From: Zeimonas sp964481165
GTDB taxonomy: Bacteria; Pseudomonadota; Gammaproteobacteria; Burkholderiales; Burkholderiaceae_E
DNA: 7,411 nucleotides
NCBI GenBank assembly: GCA_964481165.1
Contig: CAYZYC010000114.1
Location: forward strand, 1-7,411
Reading direction: 5' to 3'
Positions within the stretch are counted from its first letter, which is position 1, and each line of letters starts with the position of its first letter. The notes beneath the pieces were generated by a model. That model was not told the DNA's origin, did not search any database, and worked only from the letters and a program-made list of their open reading frames with translations. Shown here in pieces: positions 1 through 6,032 of the stretch. Position numbers and translations under genes: made by a program.

Positions 1-2
1 GC

Positions 3-42
3 GCGTTTACCCGCGTGGAACGCGTTCCACGCGCACAAACGC
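3..42. repeat. Large imperfect palindrome at left window edge
   Basis: Positions 3-22 and 23-42 are inverted copies of each other. Seventeen of twenty base pairs match, and the only mismatches are the three pairs 9/36, 10/35 and 11/34. The core 12-33 is a perfect 22-bp palindrome with arms CGCGTGGAACG and CGTTCCACGCG. The right arm is also the beginning of the direct repeat described next, so the left arm can be read as an inverted partial copy of the same element. The element family may continue beyond the window edge. No function is known; it could be an extragenic palindromic (REP/BIME-like) unit. Confidence 0.8.
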
Positions 43-148
43 AACGTTTCGTTGCGATCTTCGGTTGTGTCCGCGGCGCGGCCTGGTGGTTGCGGGCAGC
101 CGGGTGGTTTCCACGCGCACGAACGCAGCATTTCGTTGCGGTCTTCGC
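25..148. repeat. Two diverged direct repeats (about 40 bp, 84-bp period) with internal hairpin
   Basis: Positions 25-64 and 109-148 align without gaps, with substitutions at 37/121, 44/128, 46/130 and 57/141 and little else. The first copy carries a perfect stem-loop at 40-56: CGCAACG, loop TTT, CGTTGCG. In the second copy (124-140) one stem change gives a G-U wobble when read on the plus strand, and the pair closing the loop is lost. Short open frames cross the region on both strands but resemble no protein I know, so I treat it as non-coding repeat DNA. Confidence 0.75.
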
Positions 149-167
149 GATTTCCGCGGGGCGGGGA

Positions 168-275
168 GGCAGCTGGAACGCGGCGAGGAAGCTGGCGCGC
201 GGCCGGGCAGCTGGCAACGCGGCCGGGCAGCTGGGCAACGCGGCCGGGCAGCCGGCACGCGGCCAGGCAGTTGCA
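168..275. repeat. Minisatellite, 19-21 bp units, about 5.5 copies
   Basis: A unit of the form CAGCTGG-n-ACGCGGCCGGG recurs. The AGCTGG-like landmark falls at 171, 190, 209, 229, 250 (AGCCGG) and 269 (AGTTGC), giving spacings of 19, 19, 20, 21 and 19 bp. The middle units (209-249) are nearly identical and the outer ones diverge. Because unit length varies by single bases, the array cannot encode an in-frame peptide repeat, which argues for non-coding DNA. It lies about 50-160 bp beyond the stop codon of livM. Confidence 0.8.
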
Positions 276-284
276 CCGGCCCCC

Positions 285-326
285 GCGGCCCCGAAGCCGC
301 GCGCCGCCGGGTGGCGCCCCGCCCGG
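285..326 (-). terminator. Candidate transcript-end stem-loops after livM
   Basis: Just past the livM stop, two GC-rich stem-loops can be drawn in the direction of transcription. One pairs CCGGG (307-311) with CCCGG (322-326), with an alternative of GCGCC (301-305) with GGCGC (313-317). The other pairs GCGGC (285-289) with GCCGC (296-300) around a loop containing UUCG. No U-tract follows, so this is not a canonical intrinsic terminator. It may instead protect the 3' end or accompany Rho-dependent termination, and GC-rich sequence makes chance stems common. Confidence 0.3.
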
Positions 327-327
327 T

Positions 328-1290
328 TCAGCGAACCGCCTCGACCTCCTCGGCCGCCGCCGCCCCCCGAGACACCACCGCCTCCTCGCCGATCAGCCCG
401 CGCGGCCGGAACACCAGCGTCAACATCAGGATCAGCCCGATCAGGATGATCTGCGCGGCTCCGCCCTTCACCTGCAGGCCGGCCGGCAGCAGGAACTGCG
501 CGGCGCTTCCGCTCAACGTCCATACGGCCCACATGATCAGTGCGCCGAGCACCGCGCCCTTGTTGTTGCCGCTGCCGCCGACGATCAGCATCGTCCAGAT
601 CTGGAACGTGAGGATCGGCAGGAAGTCCTCGGGGCTGATGAACCCGATGAAGCTCGCGTACAGCGCGCCGCCGAGCCCCATGATCGCCGAGCCGATGACG
701 AACGACTGCAGGCGAAAGCCGAACGCGTTCTTGCCGAGCGAGGACGCGGCGACCTCGTCTTCGCGGATCGCCTTGAGCACGCGTCCCCACGGCGAGCGCA
801 CCATCGCCTCGAGCGCGGCGTAGACGACGACAACCACCACGACGAGCAGCGCGAGCATCACCAGGTTGCGTCCGAACACGGTATCGACGAGCCCCGGAAA
901 CGGACGCGGGATGCTGGTCGCGCCCTGGCTTCCTCCGGTCAGCCAGCCGGCGTTCAGCGCGACGAGTTGCAGCGTGCTGGCGATGCCGATCGTCGTGATC
1001 GCGAGGTAGTCCTCGCGCAGGCGCAAGGTCGGTATGCCGACGACGAAGGCGATCAGCGCGGCGGCCCCCGCGCTGCCCACGAGGCCCGCGACATAGGGCA
1101 GTTCGAACCCGCCGAGATGGCTCGCATACGGCGGGCCGCAGAGGATCGCGAACGCATAGGCGCCGACGAGGAAGAAGCCCGCGACGCCGATATTGAACAG
1201 CCCCGTGTAGCCCCACTGCAGGTTCAGCCCGAGGCACACGACGACGAAGACGAGCGCCTGGATCAGGAAGAACACCAGGTAGGACGTCAT
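328..1290 (-). CDS. livM: Branched-chain amino acid ABC transporter permease LivM
   Basis: This is one of the two inner-membrane permease subunits of a HAAT-family importer. It forms the translocation path together with LivH. The 320-residue product is almost entirely hydrophobic segments. It shows the LivM hallmarks GLFNIGVAGFFLVGAY (30-45), LRLREDYLAITTIG (89-102), an EAA-like cytoplasmic loop GRVLKAIREDEVAASSLGKN (169-188) that contacts the ATPases, and GGSGNNKGAVLGA (238-250). A run of seven valines lies at 150-156. The C-terminus is a charged tail (EEAVVSRGAAAAEEVEAVR). The ATG at 1290 begins 5 bp after the livH stop; ribosome-binding sequence there is weak, consistent with translational coupling. 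The length is usual for the family. It is the last gene of the operon. The substrate cannot be read from the permease alone. Confidence 0.95.
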   Translation of the reverse strand: MTSYLVFFLIQALVFVVVCLGLNLQWGYTGLFNIGVAGFFLVGAYAFAILCGPPYASHLGGFELPYVAGLVGSAGAAALIAFVVGIPTLRLREDYLAITTIGIASTLQLVALNAGWLTGGSQGATSIPRPFPGLVDTVFGRNLVMLALLVVVVVVVYAALEAMVRSPWGRVLKAIREDEVAASSLGKNAFGFRLQSFVIGSAIMGLGGALYASFIGFISPEDFLPILTFQIWTMLIVGGSGNNKGAVLGALIMWAVWTLSGSAAQFLLPAGLQVKGGAAQIILIGLILMLTLVFRPRGLIGEEAVVSRGAAAAEEVEAVR

Positions 1291-1295
1291 CCCGC

Positions 1296-2189
1296 TCACG
1301 CGCGCTCTCCGAGTATGCCTTTCGGATAGACGAGCAGGATCAGGAACATCAGCGCGAACGCCACCGCGGGCTTGTACGCCGCGCCGATCAGCGGCACCGA
1401 CAGCGACTGTGCGAGCCCGATGATCAGGCCGCCGAGCACGGCGCCGTAGACGCTGCCGACTCCGCCGAGGATCGCCGCGGCGAAGATCGGCAGGATCAGG
1501 TTGAAGCCCATCTCGGGCGAGATCTGCACGGTGAGCCCGAAGAGAATGCCGGCGACCGCGGCCAGCCCGCCGCCGACGATCCACGTCCAGCGGATCACGC
1601 CCGCGACGTCGATGCCGGTGACGCGCGCGAGCGAAGGGTCGTCGGAGACGGCGCGCATTGCCTTGCCGAGCCGCGTGCGGCTCAGGAACAGGTGCAGCGC
1701 GAGCATCAGCAACGCGGTCAGCACGACGACGAACATCTCGTCGGCGCTCATCCGCACGCCGGGCAGGATTTCGCGCGAGATCGCGATGTTGCGCGAGTAG
1801 TACTCGGGCTGCGATCCCCACGCGAAGACGACCACGTTGCGCAGCATCAGCGACGCGCCGAACGACGCGATGACCAGCGTCACGGTGACGTCGCTCCTGC
1901 GCAGCGACCGAAAGAGCAGCCAGTCGACGACGAGCGCGAGCACCGCGGTCAGCACGAGCGACGCCGCGATCGCCACCAGGAAGCGCCAGCCGAAGGTGAG
2001 CGGCCCCAGCGTCTGGCCGCCCGCGAAGAACGCCGCGAACAGCAGCGCGAAATACGCCCCGAAGGTGAGGAACTCGCCGTGCGCGAAGTTCGCGAAGCGC
2101 AGGATGTTGTAGGTGAGCGTGAGCCCGATCGCGCCGAGCGCGAGCGTCACGCCGAGCACGATGCCGTCGGCGACGTACTGCGCGATCAT
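1296..2189 (-). CDS. livH: Branched-chain amino acid ABC transporter permease LivH
   Basis: This 297-residue inner-membrane permease partners LivM. Family marks are the N-terminal helix followed by LRFANFAHGEFLTFGAY (30-46), an EAA-like loop LGKAMRAVSDDPSLARVTGIDV (174-195) for coupling to the ATPases, and the glycine-rich GGVGSVYGAVLGG (242-254) near the end. The closing LLVYPKGILGERA is typical of LivH. The start ATG overlaps the livF stop by 4 bp (ATGA). It is preceded by AGGGGG with a 5-nt spacer, so both coupling and a good ribosome-binding site support it. The length matches the usual 290-310 residues and no lesion is visible. Charged residues R96-D100 and the segment between helices around 124-150 are the expected soluble loops. 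Confidence 0.96.
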   Translation of the reverse strand: MIAQYVADGIVLGVTLALGAIGLTLTYNILRFANFAHGEFLTFGAYFALLFAAFFAGGQTLGPLTFGWRFLVAIAASLVLTAVLALVVDWLLFRSLRRSDVTVTLVIASFGASLMLRNVVVFAWGSQPEYYSRNIAISREILPGVRMSADEMFVVVLTALLMLALHLFLSRTRLGKAMRAVSDDPSLARVTGIDVAGVIRWTWIVGGGLAAVAGILFGLTVQISPEMGFNLILPIFAAAILGGVGSVYGAVLGGLIIGLAQSLSVPLIGAAYKPAVAFALMFLILLVYPKGILGERA

Positions 2190-3025
2190 GCGAGCCCCCT
2201 GCGCACGCCGAGGTAGAGCTCGCCGACCTCGGGGTTGCCGAGCAGTTCGTCGGCGTCGCCGCTGATCCGGTCGACTCCCTCGGCGAGCACGTAGCCGCGA
2301 TCCGAGATCGCCAGTGCGGCGCGCGCATTCTGTTCGACGATGAGTATCGTGACGCCGAGTTCGCGCACCTCGCGCACCTTGGCGAACAGGATGCCGACGA
2401 GCATCGGCGACAGACCCGCCGACGGCTCGTCGAGCATCAGCACGGTGGGCTGCGCCATCAGCGCGCGCGCCACGGCCACCATCTGCCGCTCGCCGCCCGA
2501 CAGCGTTCCCGCCGGCTGGCGGCGTCGCTCGCCCAGGCGCGGAAACAGCGCGAACATGCGGTCGAGGTCGGCGTCCATCGTCGCGCGCGAGTCGCGCGCG
2601 AAGGCGCCGATCTCGAGGTTCTCGAGCACCGACAGGCGCGCGAAGATGTTGCCGGTCTGCGGCACGTAGGCGAGTCCGCGACGCACCATCCGGTGCGCGG
2701 CGACGCCGACGATGCTCTCGCCGAACAGCGACACGTCGCCCGAGCGCACCGGCACCAGGCCGGCGATGGTCTTGATCAGCGTCGACTTGCCCGCGCCGTT
2801 GGGGCCGAGCACGGTGACGATCTCGCCGCGGCGCACCTCGAGGCCGACGCCGCGCAGGATGTCGACGCCCTCGGCGTAGCCGGCGCGCAGGCCGCGCACC
2901 GCGAGCGCTGGGTCTTCGACCGCGGCCGGAACCACGCCGGCGCCGGCGTCCGCGTCCTTGTTCGCGCCCGCGCTCGCGCCCCTGTTCGCTCCCGCGCTCA
3001 CGCCCCTGTTCGCGCCCGCGCTCAC
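2186..3025 (-). CDS. livF: HAAT ABC transporter ATP-binding protein LivF with repeat-encoded N-terminus
   Basis: This is one of the two cytoplasmic ATPases that drive the LivHM channel. Numbering from the GTG at 3025 (279 residues), it has Walker A GPNGAGKS (74-81), Q-loop Q123, signature LSGGE (175-179) and Walker B VLMLDEP (195-201). The H-loop position is glutamine (VEQN, Q232), which is normal for LivF. It ends YLGVRRGLA. The GTG overlaps the livG stop (GTGA), and GGGG lies 7 nt upstream, so I place the start there. That start adds about 40 residues before the conserved core at LAVRGLRAGY. Residues 1-24 are three copies of an eight-residue repeat, VSAGANRG-like. Other in-frame GTG codons at 3001 and 2935 would give shorter proteins; 2935 (249 residues) is closest to the usual 230-240, but I see no ribosome-binding site for it. 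Function is firm; the start is uncertain. Confidence 0.93.
   Translation of the reverse strand: MSAGANRGVSAGANRGASAGANKDADAGAGVVPAAVEDPALAVRGLRAGYAEGVDILRGVGLEVRRGEIVTVLGPNGAGKSTLIKTIAGLVPVRSGDVSLFGESIVGVAAHRMVRRGLAYVPQTGNIFARLSVLENLEIGAFARDSRATMDADLDRMFALFPRLGERRRQPAGTLSGGERQMVAVARALMAQPTVLMLDEPSAGLSPMLVGILFAKVREVRELGVTILIVEQNARAALAISDRGYVLAEGVDRISGDADELLGNPEVGELYLGVRRGLA
2936..3025 (-). repeat. 24-bp tandem repeat at the livG/livF junction
   Basis: Read on the minus strand, three consecutive 24-bp units occupy 3025-3002, 3001-2978 and 2977-2954, followed by a degenerate 18-bp remnant (2953-2936). Units 1 and 2 differ by a single base; unit 3 differs from unit 1 at three positions. They encode VSAGANRG, VSAGANRG and ASAGANKD, then ADAGAG. 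The first two units begin with GTG, so each carries a potential start codon, and the first GTG is the one overlapping the livG stop. Because the unit is eight codons long, gain or loss of copies keeps livF in frame. Confidence 0.9.
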
Positions 3026-3780
3026 GCAGGCACCCCGCCCAGGTACGCGTCGAGCACGCGCTGGTCGGTGCGCACGCGATCGGGCGGACCCTCGAGGAGC
3101 AGCTTGCCCTGCGCCATGACGAGCACCGGATCGCACAGCGTCATGATCAGGTCCATGTTGTGCTCGATGATCAGGAAGGTGATGCCGCGCGCATGCAGCT
3201 CGCGCAGCTTGTCCATGATCGTCACGAGCAGCGTCGGATTGACGCCGGCGCCCGGTTCGTCGAGCAGGATCAGGCTCGGTTCGGCCATCAGCACGCGGGC
3301 GAGCTCGAGCAGCTTCTGTTGTCCGCCCGACAGGTGGCTCGCGAACTCGCCCGACAGGCGCGCGAGCCCGACGAACTCGAGCATCTCCATCGCGCGGTCG
3401 CGACACGCGCGCTCCTGCGCACGCACGCGCGCGCGCGAGAACCAGTTGTTCCAGAAGCGTTCGCCGGCCTGGCGGGTCGGCACGAGCATGCAGTTCTCGA
3501 GCACCGTCATGCGCGCGAACGGGCGCGGAATCTGGAACGTGCGCACCAGCCCCTCGCGAAAGATCCGGTGCGGGGGCAGGCCGCCGATGCGCCGGCCGTG
3601 GAACGAGATCTCGCCCGCGTCGGGCCGGTGCACTCCGGCGATCGTGTTGAACAGCGTCGTCTTGCCCGCGCCGTTCGGCCCGATCAGGCCGGTGATCGTG
3701 TTCGGCCGCAGCGTGAACGAGACCCCGTCGACGGCGCGCAGCCCGCCGAACTCCTTCACCAGCCCGCCGACTTCGAGCAT
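3022..3780 (-). CDS. livG: HAAT ABC transporter ATP-binding protein LivG
   Basis: This is the second cytoplasmic ATPase of the importer, 252 residues, the standard LivG length. It carries Walker A GPNGAGKT (34-41), Q-loop Q83 within RTFQIPRPF, the LivG-specific insert around 100-125 (containing WNNWFSRAR), signature LSGGQ (150-154), Walker B LILLDEP (170-176) with the GAGVNP motif after it, and the switch histidine H207 in IIEHNMD. The C-terminal VLDAYLGG is a family signature. The start ATG at 3780 gives the expected N-terminus MLEVGGLVKEFGGLRAVDGV. I see no strong ribosome-binding sequence ahead of it. A 48-bp gap separates it from livK and contains a direct repeat, TGCGCGCCGC at 3801-3810 and 3820-3829. 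All catalytic motifs are intact. Confidence 0.96.
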   Translation of the reverse strand: MLEVGGLVKEFGGLRAVDGVSFTLRPNTITGLIGPNGAGKTTLFNTIAGVHRPDAGEISFHGRRIGGLPPHRIFREGLVRTFQIPRPFARMTVLENCMLVPTRQAGERFWNNWFSRARVRAQERACRDRAMEMLEFVGLARLSGEFASHLSGGQQKLLELARVLMAEPSLILLDEPGAGVNPTLLVTIMDKLRELHARGITFLIIEHNMDLIMTLCDPVLVMAQGKLLLEGPPDRVRTDQRVLDAYLGGVPA

Positions 3781-3828
3781 GGTCGAAGCGCGTGTGCGGA
3801 TGCGCGCCGCCGCGGTCGTTGCGCGCCG

Positions 3829-5070
3829 CTATTTCTTCTTCGCGCGCAGTTCCGCGATCTGCTCGACCGTGACCATGCCGGTCGGGCTGACCTTGCCGCC
3901 GGCGACGTTCCACACCACCATCGGCGCGTCGATGTCGCCGTTCCTGTCGAACTGCAACGGTCCGGACGCACCGATGTACTGGATCGCCTTGCCGTCGGAC
4001 AGCAGCTTCGCGGCCTTCTTCAGCTCGTCGGCGCCGGCGTATACCTTCTCGCCCTTCGGATCGGTGACCTTGCGGATGCCGTCGCGGATGGCGGCCGCGT
4101 CGGCGGTCTTCGCCCGCATCATCGCCAGTCCGATCAGCACCGTCGCATCGTAGGCATTGGTGATGTAGGGCTGCGCCGGCAGCGCTCCGTGTTTCGCCTG
4201 GAACGCCTTGCGGAAGGTCTCGAGCGACGGCGTGTCGACCGAGCCCGCCGCCGTGCCGACGACGTCCTTCATGTACTGCGCGCCGACGTCGTCGACGAAG
4301 TCCTGCGACTGCAGTCCGTCGGGCAGCAGGAACTTCTGCGGTGCGCCTGCGGCGATCCATTCGCGCGCGATCGTCGTTCCGTCGCCCGGATAGCCGATCA
4401 GGAACAACCCGTCGGGTTTCGGATTCGCGGCCTTGTTCACCTCCGACCGATACGACGGCTGGCTCGGGTTGTAGACGACGTTCTGCGTGATCGAGCCGCC
4501 GAGCCTGCCGAACGCGTCGGCGAACTCCTTGCTCAGCCCCTGGCCGTAGGCATTGTTCAGGTACAGCACGGCGACGTTCTTCATGCCCGCGTCGATCGCG
4601 AGCTTCGCCATCGCGACGCCCTGCAGCGCATCGGAAGGCGTCGTGCGGAACCAGTAGCCGTCGGTCTTGCCCTGTTCGGCGAGCTCGGTGAAGGTCGGCG
4701 AAGTCGAGGCCGGCGAGATCTGCACGACCTTGCTCGGCGCCGTGACCGACGTGAGGATCGCGGCGCTCACGCCGCTCGACAGCGCGCCGACGATCGCCGG
4801 CACCCGTTGCACGTCGACGAGCCTCTTGGCCGCGTCGACCCCGACCGACGCGCTGGTCTGGTCGTCGAGCAGCGAGAGCTCGAGCTTGCAGCCGGCGGCG
4901 TTCAGGTCGGCGACCGCCAACTGCGCGCCCTTGGCGATTTCCTGTCCGAGCACTCCCAACGAACCGGTGAGCGACATGACGCTGCCGATCGTGCCGGTAC
5001 ACGCGGCGAATGCGGGGGCGCAACCGAGCGCGCCGAGCGCGGTTGCCGCGACGAGCACTTTCTTCAGCAT
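3829..5070 (-). CDS. livK: Periplasmic branched-chain amino acid-type substrate-binding protein
   Basis: This is the periplasmic receptor (type I fold, Peripla_BP_6/LivJ-LivK family) that delivers substrate to LivHM. From the ATG at 5070 it is 413 residues. A Sec signal peptide MLKKVLVAATALGALG... ends at AFA before A23. C17 is not in a good lipobox, so I favour a soluble periplasmic protein. Mature cysteines C24 and C61 could form a disulfide (inference). The ligand-site landmarks are present: GALSSGVS (95-102) and SPASTSP (119-125), equivalent to residues that bind the amino acid head group in LivJ. Further family motifs are NNAYGQG (172-178), AYDAT (306-310) and YIGASGPLQFDRNGD (365-379). 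The start has an excellent ribosome-binding site, GGAGG, 8 nt upstream. The exact substrate cannot be fixed; amides or other amino acids are possible in this family. Confidence 0.92.
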   Translation of the reverse strand: MLKKVLVAATALGALGCAPAFAACTGTIGSVMSLTGSLGVLGQEIAKGAQLAVADLNAAGCKLELSLLDDQTSASVGVDAAKRLVDVQRVPAIVGALSSGVSAAILTSVTAPSKVVQISPASTSPTFTELAEQGKTDGYWFRTTPSDALQGVAMAKLAIDAGMKNVAVLYLNNAYGQGLSKEFADAFGRLGGSITQNVVYNPSQPSYRSEVNKAANPKPDGLFLIGYPGDGTTIAREWIAAGAPQKFLLPDGLQSQDFVDDVGAQYMKDVVGTAAGSVDTPSLETFRKAFQAKHGALPAQPYITNAYDATVLIGLAMMRAKTADAAAIRDGIRKVTDPKGEKVYAGADELKKAAKLLSDGKAIQYIGASGPLQFDRNGDIDAPMVVWNVAGGKVSPTGMVTVEQIAELRAKKK

Positions 5071-5236
5071 GGCGGATTCCTCCATGACGAGGCCTCAGGG
5101 CGTCGACGACCCCGAGCAGTCGCCTGCGACGGTGCCGTCGACGGGGAGGGGGAACGCAGCCGTTCCTCTACGCCGCGACTCTCGCCCGGCGCGCCGCCGA
5201 TTCGGGCAATGTCCGACAGGAGCAGAGGGAATGCGG
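5071..5236 (-). promoter_or_regulatory. Upstream region of livK with overlapping inverted repeats
   Basis: This is all that is visible ahead of livK before the assembly gap, so the operon promoter should lie here or in the gap. GGAGGA directly ahead of the start is the ribosome-binding site. At 5119-5130 an inverted repeat pairs GTCGC with GCGAC; at 5127-5140 a second pairs CGACGG with CCGTCG. The two share bases, so they could not form together. The palindrome CGTCGACG occurs at 5101-5108 and again at 5136-5143. I could not identify a convincing -35/-10 pair. These may be operator or leader structures, but chance is possible in such GC-rich DNA. Confidence 0.35.
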
Positions 5237-5336
5237 NNNNNNNNNNNNNNNNNNNNNNNNNNNNNNNNNNNNNNNNNNNNNNNNNNNNNNNNNNNNNNNN
5301 NNNNNNNNNNNNNNNNNNNNNNNNNNNNNNNNNNNN
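5237..5336. other. Assembly gap (100 Ns)
   Basis: Exactly 100 unknown bases, a conventional placeholder for a gap of unspecified length. Any reading frame crossing it is meaningless. Gene adjacency and true spacing between livK and the rhomboid gene therefore rest on scaffolding only, and other genes could be missing here. Confidence 0.99.
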
Positions 5337-5342
5337 CGCAAA

Positions 5343-5942
5343 TCACCGCCGCCGGTTCCACCCCGACATCGACCCGCCGAACTTGTACGCGATCCAACCG
5401 CCGAGCATCCCGCCCAGGTGCGCGAAATGCGCAACGCCCGACGCCGTGCCCGAGACGCCGAGCACGAGCTCGAGCGCCCCGTACAGGAAGACGAACATGC
5501 GCGACGGCATCGGGATCGGCGGAAACAGCAGCATCACCGTGCGGTTCGGGAACACGATCGCGTAGCTCAGCAGCACCGCGAACACGCCCGCCGACGCACC
5601 GACCACGGGCAGTCCGCCGCCGCCGAACGCCTCGCCGACGAAGACCTGCGCGATCGCACCGGTGACCACGCCCAGGAAGTAGCCGAACGCGAGCCGCCGG
5701 GCGCCCCAGACACGCTCGAGGTCCGAGCCGAACATCCACAGCGCGAACATGTTGAACAGCAGGTGCATCAGCCCGCCGTGCAGGAAGCTGTAGCTGACCA
5801 GCGTCCACGGCGCCAGGATCACGTTCGTCCACGGATCGGGCCACAGCGCGAACCACAGGAACAATCCCCGGCCGAGAAAGCTCTGGAGAAAGAACACGAC
5901 GACGTTGGCCGTGATCAGGAACTGGACGAAGGGCGTGAGCAC
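5343..5942 (-). CDS. Rhomboid-family intramembrane serine protease
   Basis: This is a predicted polytopic inner-membrane protease that cleaves substrates within the lipid bilayer. From the GTG at 5942 it has 199 residues and about six hydrophobic segments, the minimal bacterial rhomboid layout. Landmarks are HGGLMHLLFN (55-64; H60 and N64 match the oxyanion-side residues of GlpG), the active-site serine S117 in GASAGVF, and the catalytic histidine H175 in VAHFAHLGG. The canonical GxSG is GASA here, with alanine after the serine. I chose 5942 because GGAG lies 5 nt upstream and the resulting N-terminus, LTPFVQFLITANVVVFFLQ, is what this family usually shows. A GTG at 5987 would add 15 residues but sits in a hairpin and lacks a spaced ribosome-binding site. 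The stop is only 6 bp from the assembly gap. Substrates are unknown. Confidence 0.9.
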   Translation of the reverse strand: MLTPFVQFLITANVVVFFLQSFLGRGLFLWFALWPDPWTNVILAPWTLVSYSFLHGGLMHLLFNMFALWMFGSDLERVWGARRLAFGYFLGVVTGAIAQVFVGEAFGGGGLPVVGASAGVFAVLLSYAIVFPNRTVMLLFPPIPMPSRMFVFLYGALELVLGVSGTASGVAHFAHLGGMLGGWIAYKFGGSMSGWNRRR

Positions 5943-5979
5943 GACGACTCCGGCGATTTCGCGGCAGCCCGCAGGTTCC

Positions 5980-6010
5980 CGCGGCACCCTGGGCAGGGTT
6001 CCCCGCCGCG
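5980..6010. repeat. Nested inverted repeat between the unknown gene and the rhomboid gene
   Basis: An outer pair CGCGGC (5980-5985) / GCCGCG (6005-6010) encloses a tight inner inverted repeat ACCCTG (5986-5991) / CAGGGT (5994-5999), leaving five unpaired bases at 6000-6004. It lies in the 90-bp gap between the two minus-strand genes. No U-tract follows in either direction, so it is not a standard terminator. It could attenuate read-through or mark an operator. Confidence 0.35.
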
Positions 6011-6032
6011 ATCGTGGGCAGGTCCCCGCAGC

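Noticed and set aside
7..276. Minus-strand 89-residue frame containing two similar AAFVRVE-like segments
   Set aside because: The similarity only reflects the 84-bp DNA repeat, the minisatellite part changes unit length by single bases, and no ribosome-binding site or known domain is seen.
1..327. CRISPR array
   Set aside because: Repeats are degenerate and of unequal length, there are no unique spacers of uniform length, and no cas genes are present.
52..1329. Long plus-strand open frame opposite livM
   Set aside because: Composition is Arg/Ala/Asp/Glu/Gln-rich shadow sequence typical of the strand opposite GC-rich genes. The minus-strand LivM is unambiguous, and no family is recognisable in the plus frame.
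2320..2340. Glutamine in place of the H-loop histidine in LivF as a possible defect
   Set aside because: VEQN at this position is normal for the LivF family, so it is not a lesion.
5071..5085. Earlier ATG of livK at 5085
   Set aside because: This ATG overlaps the GGAGGA ribosome-binding site that correctly serves the ATG at 5070, and starting at 5070 gives a classic signal peptide beginning MLKK.
5095..5236. Minus-strand open frame ending at 5095 as the tail of a gene lost in the gap
   Set aside because: The roughly 45 residues are Arg/Gly/Ser-rich without recognisable motifs. Nothing distinguishes it from a non-coding leader, although a gene in the gap cannot be excluded.
3160..5565. Very long plus-strand frame opposite livG and livK, running through the N gap
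   Set aside because: It crosses unknown bases, is antisense to two certain genes and has low-complexity Arg/Asp/Leu composition.
5943..5987. Upstream GTG start for the rhomboid gene at 5987
   Set aside because: There is no properly spaced ribosome-binding site, it lies inside an inverted repeat, and the extra 15 residues do not look like the family N-terminus. The GTG at 5942 with GGAG upstream fits better.
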